From Chryseobacterium aquifrigidense (lineage in GTDB: Bacteria; Bacteroidota; Bacteroidia; Flavobacteriales; Weeksellaceae), in assembly GCF_006716485.1 (NCBI RefSeq), contig NZ_VFPD01000004.1, positions 186,001 through 250,000 on the forward strand: DNA of 64,000 nt, read 5' to 3'. The notes beneath the pieces are model-generated. The model had not been told where the DNA came from. It ran no database searches and worked only from the letters and a program-made list of their open reading frames with translations. A program made the translations under genes and the position numbers. Positions 60,581 to 64,000 of the stretch are shown in pieces (the stretch's first letter is position 1; every line of letters starts with the position of its first letter).

Positions 60581-61798
60581 CTATTTTTTTGAAATCTTAT
60601 ACAATTTGCCACTGTCGGTTACCGCATAAAGATTCCCGTCCATTCCGTTTAATACATCACGGAAACGTTCTTTCTGATCGGCAAGAAGACGTTCTTCACC
60701 CACTACTTTATTATCTTTCATAACAATCCTGTTAATATGTTCACCACTCAGACATCCGATAATGAGATTGCCTTTCCATTCCTCAATATTTCCTGTATAG
60801 AAGGTAATTCCGCTTGGTGAAATCACAGGATCCCAATAATAGACAGGCTGCTCCGTTCCTTGTTTTTGGGTGATGCCCTGTCCTACTTTATCACCTGAAT
60901 ATTCAATTCCATAGGTTACATCTCCCCAGCCGTAATTTTTTCCCGGTTGGATGAGATTGATTTCATCACCACCTCTTGGGCCCATTTCCACATCCCAAAG
61001 AGTACCATTGGGATCAATGGCCATTCCTTGCGGGTTTCGGACTCCATAAGCGTAGATTTCCGGTTTATATCCTAATTTTCCGATGAATGGATTTCCCGGA
61101 GCTGGCTTGCCATCCTTTGTGATTTTTAAAATTTTCCCGAGATAATTATCCGTTCTCTGAGCATATACACGGGTAACTTTATCTGATCTTTCTCCTGTAC
61201 TGACAAAGAGATTTCCATCTTTATCAAAAGCCAGGCGGCTTCCATAATGCTTATCTCCGTCATATGATGGTTCGGCACGGAAAATTACCTGAACTTCTGA
61301 GATATTTTTAAGGTCTGCAGAAAGTTTCCCTTTCGCTACAGATGTTAAATTTCCTTTACCAAAAGGTTCTGAGAAGCTAAAATAAATAATACTGTTGGTT
61401 TTAAAATCAGGATCTAGAGCGACATCCAGCATTCCACCCTGTCCTTTTGAATCTACCTTTGGAAAGCCATCTATTTTAGACACTTGTTTTCCATCTGGTG
61501 AAACAATATTCATATACCCTCTCTTATCGGTGATGAGAAACTTTCCGTCAGGTAAATTGATAATTCCCCAAGGTCTTCCCAGATCTTTATTCAATATTTC
61601 AACATTATAGGCTGTTGTTGTTTTTACGGCCTTAATTCTTGTCTGTCCTTTAAATGCCGGCTTATAGTCAGAATTAGGGTTTTCTGTTTCTACACTTCCG
61701 TCATTTCCCGTCTTCTGAGCATTGGCATGATTTTCTTTACATGAGGATAAAAAAAGAAAAAGGCTTACTACAGGAATATAAAATTGATTGATTTTCAT
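60581..61798 (-). CDS. PQQ-dependent sugar dehydrogenase lipoprotein
   Basis: Lipoprotein of 405 residues (lipobox LFLSSC, Cys20) with a six-bladed propeller of the soluble glucose/sorbosone dehydrogenase family. GYMNIVSPDGKQ, GQGGMLDVALDPDF and YGSRLAFDKDGNLFVSTGER cover the blades and the PQQ site (Arg/His region), and NPQGMAIDPNGTLWDVEMGP is characteristic. It oxidises aldoses in the periplasm with PQQ, passing electrons to the respiratory chain. The ATG at 61798 is chosen over longer frames on signal-peptide grounds. PQQ synthesis genes are not in the window. Confidence 0.88.
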   Translation of the reverse strand: MKINQFYIPVVSLFLFLSSCKENHANAQKTGNDGSVETENPNSDYKPAFKGQTRIKAVKTTTAYNVEILNKDLGRPWGIINLPDGKFLITDKRGYMNIVSPDGKQVSKIDGFPKVDSKGQGGMLDVALDPDFKTNSIIYFSFSEPFGKGNLTSVAKGKLSADLKNISEVQVIFRAEPSYDGDKHYGSRLAFDKDGNLFVSTGERSDKVTRVYAQRTDNYLGKILKITKDGKPAPGNPFIGKLGYKPEIYAYGVRNPQGMAIDPNGTLWDVEMGPRGGDEINLIQPGKNYGWGDVTYGIEYSGDKVGQGITQKQGTEQPVYYWDPVISPSGITFYTGNIEEWKGNLIIGCLSGEHINRIVMKDNKVVGEERLLADQKERFRDVLNGMDGNLYAVTDSGKLYKISKK

Positions 61799-61869
61799 AT
61801 TATTACGATTAGGTTTCATACAACGAATGGAAAAATAATGCCAATAAAATTTGTATATATTAATTTTTA

Positions 61870-61905
61870 TTCTACATTTGTAGAACAAATTACAAACTTG
61901 TAGAA
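61870..61905 (+). promoter_or_regulatory. BlaI operator pair overlapping the blaI promoter
   Basis: TTCTACATTTGTAGAA (61870-61885) and TTACAAACTTGTAGAA (61890-61905) are two inverted repeats built on TACA/TGTA half-sites, the type bound by BlaI/MecI. The first contains the -7 box TACATTTG (61873-61880); the second ends on the A of the ATG. A repressor bound here would block polymerase. Confidence 0.7.
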
Positions 61906-62276
61906 TGAAAGAGATCAAACTAACTGATTCTGAAAAAGTCCTTATGGAAATTCTTTGGGAAAAGAAAACTGTTTTCATGAAGGATATTCTGGAAGCCTAT
62001 CCGGAACCCAAACCTGCAGCAACTACTATAGCAACCTTGCTTAAAAGAATGCAGAATAAAGAGCTGGTAGGCTATAAACTCTATGGAAATTCCCGCGAAT
62101 ACTATCCGAAGGTAGAGAAAGGGGAATATTTCAAGGAAGAAATGACTTCCATGATTGACCGTTTTTTCAACAGCTCTGTGACACAGTTTGCCTCATTTTT
62201 TACGTCCAATGCAAAACTTAGCCAAAAGGAACTGAAAGAACTTCGTGATATTATTGATGAACAAATAAAAGAATAA
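61905..62276 (+). CDS. blaI: BlaI/MecI/CopY-family repressor
   Basis: Winged-helix repressor of 123 residues. The DNA-binding part reads LTDSEKVLMEILWEKKTVFM followed by AATTIATLLKRMQNKELVGY, the family core. It dimerises through the C-terminal helix and is inactivated by proteolysis by the partner M56 protease. The partner starts two bases after its stop, giving the classical BlaI-BlaR1 pair. No beta-lactamase gene is visible in the window, so the target and trigger are unknown; the symbol is used for the family. Confidence 0.9.
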   Translation: MKEIKLTDSEKVLMEILWEKKTVFMKDILEAYPEPKPAATTIATLLKRMQNKELVGYKLYGNSREYYPKVEKGEYFKEEMTSMIDRFFNSSVTQFASFFTSNAKLSQKELKELRDIIDEQIKE

Positions 62277-62278
62277 GT

Positions 62279-64000
62279 ATGACGGCTATTATTCTGAAAA
62301 TAATTCTATGTTCTTCTATTTTCATTGCTGTTTATTATGCCTTCCTGGAAAAAGAAAGAATGTACAGATTCAACAGATGGTATTTGCTAAGTTCCATACT
62401 TCTATCCTATATCATCCCATTCATCAATATTACGATAGAAAGTCCTGAAGCTAAAATAGAGCCACAAACTCAAATCATAATTGAAGAAACAGCTCAGCAA
62501 ATGATTTTTATTCAGCCGGAACAGGAAAGTTTCAACTGGATGAATGTTGTGTGGGGCGTGTATGCTGTAATTACACTTTTTTTACTCATCAAAAGCCTTT
62601 TAGCTCTTTTAGCGATCAGAAGAATTAAAGGGGAAAGACGTACTTATGAGCATTACAATATCATTTTAACAGGTGAAGGTCTTTCTCCATTCAGTTTCTG
62701 GAATACAATATATATGGGGAAAAATTACATGGAAAATAATAAAGTTGACCAAAGGATTTTCCTGCATGAAAAGGCTCATATTGATCAGAAACATAGTATA
62801 GACTTAGTAATACTAAATCTTTTAAAGATTTTTACCTGGTTCAATCCTGTTCTTTTCCTATACAAAAAAGCAGTGATCACGAATCACGAGTTTTTAGCAG
62901 ATGAAGCGGTACTGAAAAAGAATTATAGTATTAAAGAATATCAGAACCTTATTCTTGAAGAAATTCTTAGCCAGCAAAATCCTCCTTTGACCCATTCATT
63001 TAATTTTAATAACACCAAAAAAAGATTTATTATGATGAAAACAGAAAAATCGAAATTCAGTCTTTTAAAGAAAACAGCTGGAATCGCAACACTGATTGCT
63101 GCCGTTGTGTTACTTTCTGAAAGAACGTATGCAGGGAATTCTGCAAATATTCAGGTTCCAGAAAAAATAGTGGAAACTCCTGCTCAAACCAGTAGCCAGG
63201 ATTCTTATCAGGAATTCAAGGATATATTGGCTAGGTATTCAGATTTGCTGAATGATGGAAAATATGCTGAATTTTCAAAAAAGATCTCCGAAAACGACAA
63301 AAAAAGGCTTGAAGAACTTTATCCATTACTGAGTGAAACCCAAAGAAATGAGCAGAAGATTACATTCTTTGCATTACCCGAATTAAAAAAAAGAATTCCA
63401 ACAGAGAATGAGCTGAAATCATTTTTAAATAAAAAAGACTATGCAGTGTGGATTGATTCAAAAAAAATTGAAAACAGCATTTTGAAAAACTATAAAAAAA
63501 CGGATTTTTCAAATGTTTATATCAGCAAAATTTATCCGAATGCCAGGACAGCAAAAAATCCTCAGCCTTATCAGGTTAGTCTAATGACTCATCCCTATTT
63601 TGAAAAAACCAAAGAAAAAGAAAAATCATCCATGATGATGGGATTTAAAAGACCAGACCTGAAAAAAGATCAGGATACCATAACTCCGCGAGAAAGCATT
63701 AAAACTGAAAACACAGAAGGCAAAAACACAAATACACAGGAAGACAAGACCTTTGTGAGTGCTGAATATCCAAATGGGATGAAAGATCTCAGAACAAAAA
63801 TAGGCAAAACCATGAATGTCAGTAACCTGAGCCCAGTAAGTGGAACCATCAAAGCAACAATTTATGTTCATATAGACGAAACAGGGAAAACGACCAACCT
63901 GACAGCTTCGGGTGATAACGAGATTTTCAATAAGGAACTTCTTAAGACAGTCACTGAAATAAGTAACAATACAGTCTGGAAACCCGCTACGAAAGATGGA
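62279..64000 (+). CDS. M56 family metallopeptidase, BlaR1-like (partial)
   Basis: The frame runs open from ATG 62279 to the right edge (574 codons). Residues 1-115 have three or four membrane helices; the zinc motif HEKAH is at residues 163-167 within FLHEKAHIDQKHS, followed by NHEFLADEAVLKK as the third-ligand region. After another helix near 270-285 the periplasmic part ends with TIKATIYVHIDETGKTTNLT and WKPATKDG, a TonB_C-like domain rather than a penicillin-binding sensor. In Bacteroidota this is the usual BlaR1-like form. The C-terminus lies outside the window. Confidence 0.88.
   Translation, partial: MTAIILKIILCSSIFIAVYYAFLEKERMYRFNRWYLLSSILLSYIIPFINITIESPEAKIEPQTQIIIEETAQQMIFIQPEQESFNWMNVVWGVYAVITLFLLIKSLLALLAIRRIKGERRTYEHYNIILTGEGLSPFSFWNTIYMGKNYMENNKVDQRIFLHEKAHIDQKHSIDLVILNLLKIFTWFNPVLFLYKKAVITNHEFLADEAVLKKNYSIKEYQNLILEEILSQQNPPLTHSFNFNNTKKRFIMMKTEKSKFSLLKKTAGIATLIAAVVLLSERTYAGNSANIQVPEKIVETPAQTSSQDSYQEFKDILARYSDLLNDGKYAEFSKKISENDKKRLEELYPLLSETQRNEQKITFFALPELKKRIPTENELKSFLNKKDYAVWIDSKKIENSILKNYKKTDFSNVYISKIYPNARTAKNPQPYQVSLMTHPYFEKTKEKEKSSMMMGFKRPDLKKDQDTITPRESIKTENTEGKNTNTQEDKTFVSAEYPNGMKDLRTKIGKTMNVSNLSPVSGTIKATIYVHIDETGKTTNLTASGDNEIFNKELLKTVTEISNNTVWKPATKDG

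Overview
The window is a stretch of chromosome from a low-GC member of the Bacteroidota, most like Chryseobacterium or a close relative (Flavobacteriia, Weeksellaceae). This is inferred from gene content and signals, since there is no rRNA to place it. Pointers are the many TAnnTTTG -7 boxes just upstream of starts, the lack of clear Shine-Dalgarno sites, Bacteroidota-type families (DUF5687, DUF4835, DUF5686, a short RpoZ-like omega, an L21 with a C-terminal extension) and GG-leader peptides beginning MKNL-K-L. No rRNA, insertion sequence, phage or CRISPR array was seen. Gene order looks mostly like core chromosome.

Layout. 1-8 kb: end of a secreted beta-propeller-like gene, an AraC-type regulator, divergent class I and class II fumarases, and an ECF sigma / membrane protein / outer-membrane protein module. 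8-20 kb: a Cys-rich GG-leader peptide; DUF5687-ABC-DyP peroxidase; coaBC-DUF4835-recN; bamD-rpoZ; TetR facing tatD-tcdA; rnpA. 20-33 kb: a minus-strand block running miaB, a startless small reading frame, TPR protein, sigma-54 activator, membrane protein, lptE and a Glu-rich repeat protein; two TonB_C-like secreted proteins; a PoxB-like enzyme; and lysA preceded by what looks like a classical attenuator. 33-41 kb: exonuclease, HerA-like ATPase, a CstB-like persulfide dioxygenase-rhodanese-thioredoxin operon, nitrilase-family amidase, rseP. 41-49 kb: two near-identical tRNA-Asn transcription units about 4.5 kb apart enclosing a tricorn-like S41 protease and an AAA ATPase; a DUF5686 barrel; a frameshifted second GG-leader peptide; rplU-rpmA. 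50-64 kb: lipoprotein protease, acyltransferase pair, miaE, DUF502, a PLP decarboxylase, an FAD monooxygenase / MalY-type PLP enzyme / TonB receptor cluster, a PQQ sugar dehydrogenase and a BlaI-BlaR1 pair whose second gene runs off the right edge.

How genes work together. Envelope maintenance is well represented (BamD, LptE, RseP, DUF5686, ECF module, TonB_C proteins). tRNA modification appears twice (miaB makes ms2i6A, miaE hydroxylates it). The CstB-rhodanese-thioredoxin operon should clear reactive sulfur. The most notable observations are the putative lysine attenuator ahead of lysA (Lys-rich 23-residue leader, antiterminator and terminator with correct geometry), the one-base frameshift in the second GG-leader peptide, the startless reading frame between miaB and the TPR gene, and the perfect 13-bp inverted repeat that ends on the start codon of the orphan AAA ATPase.
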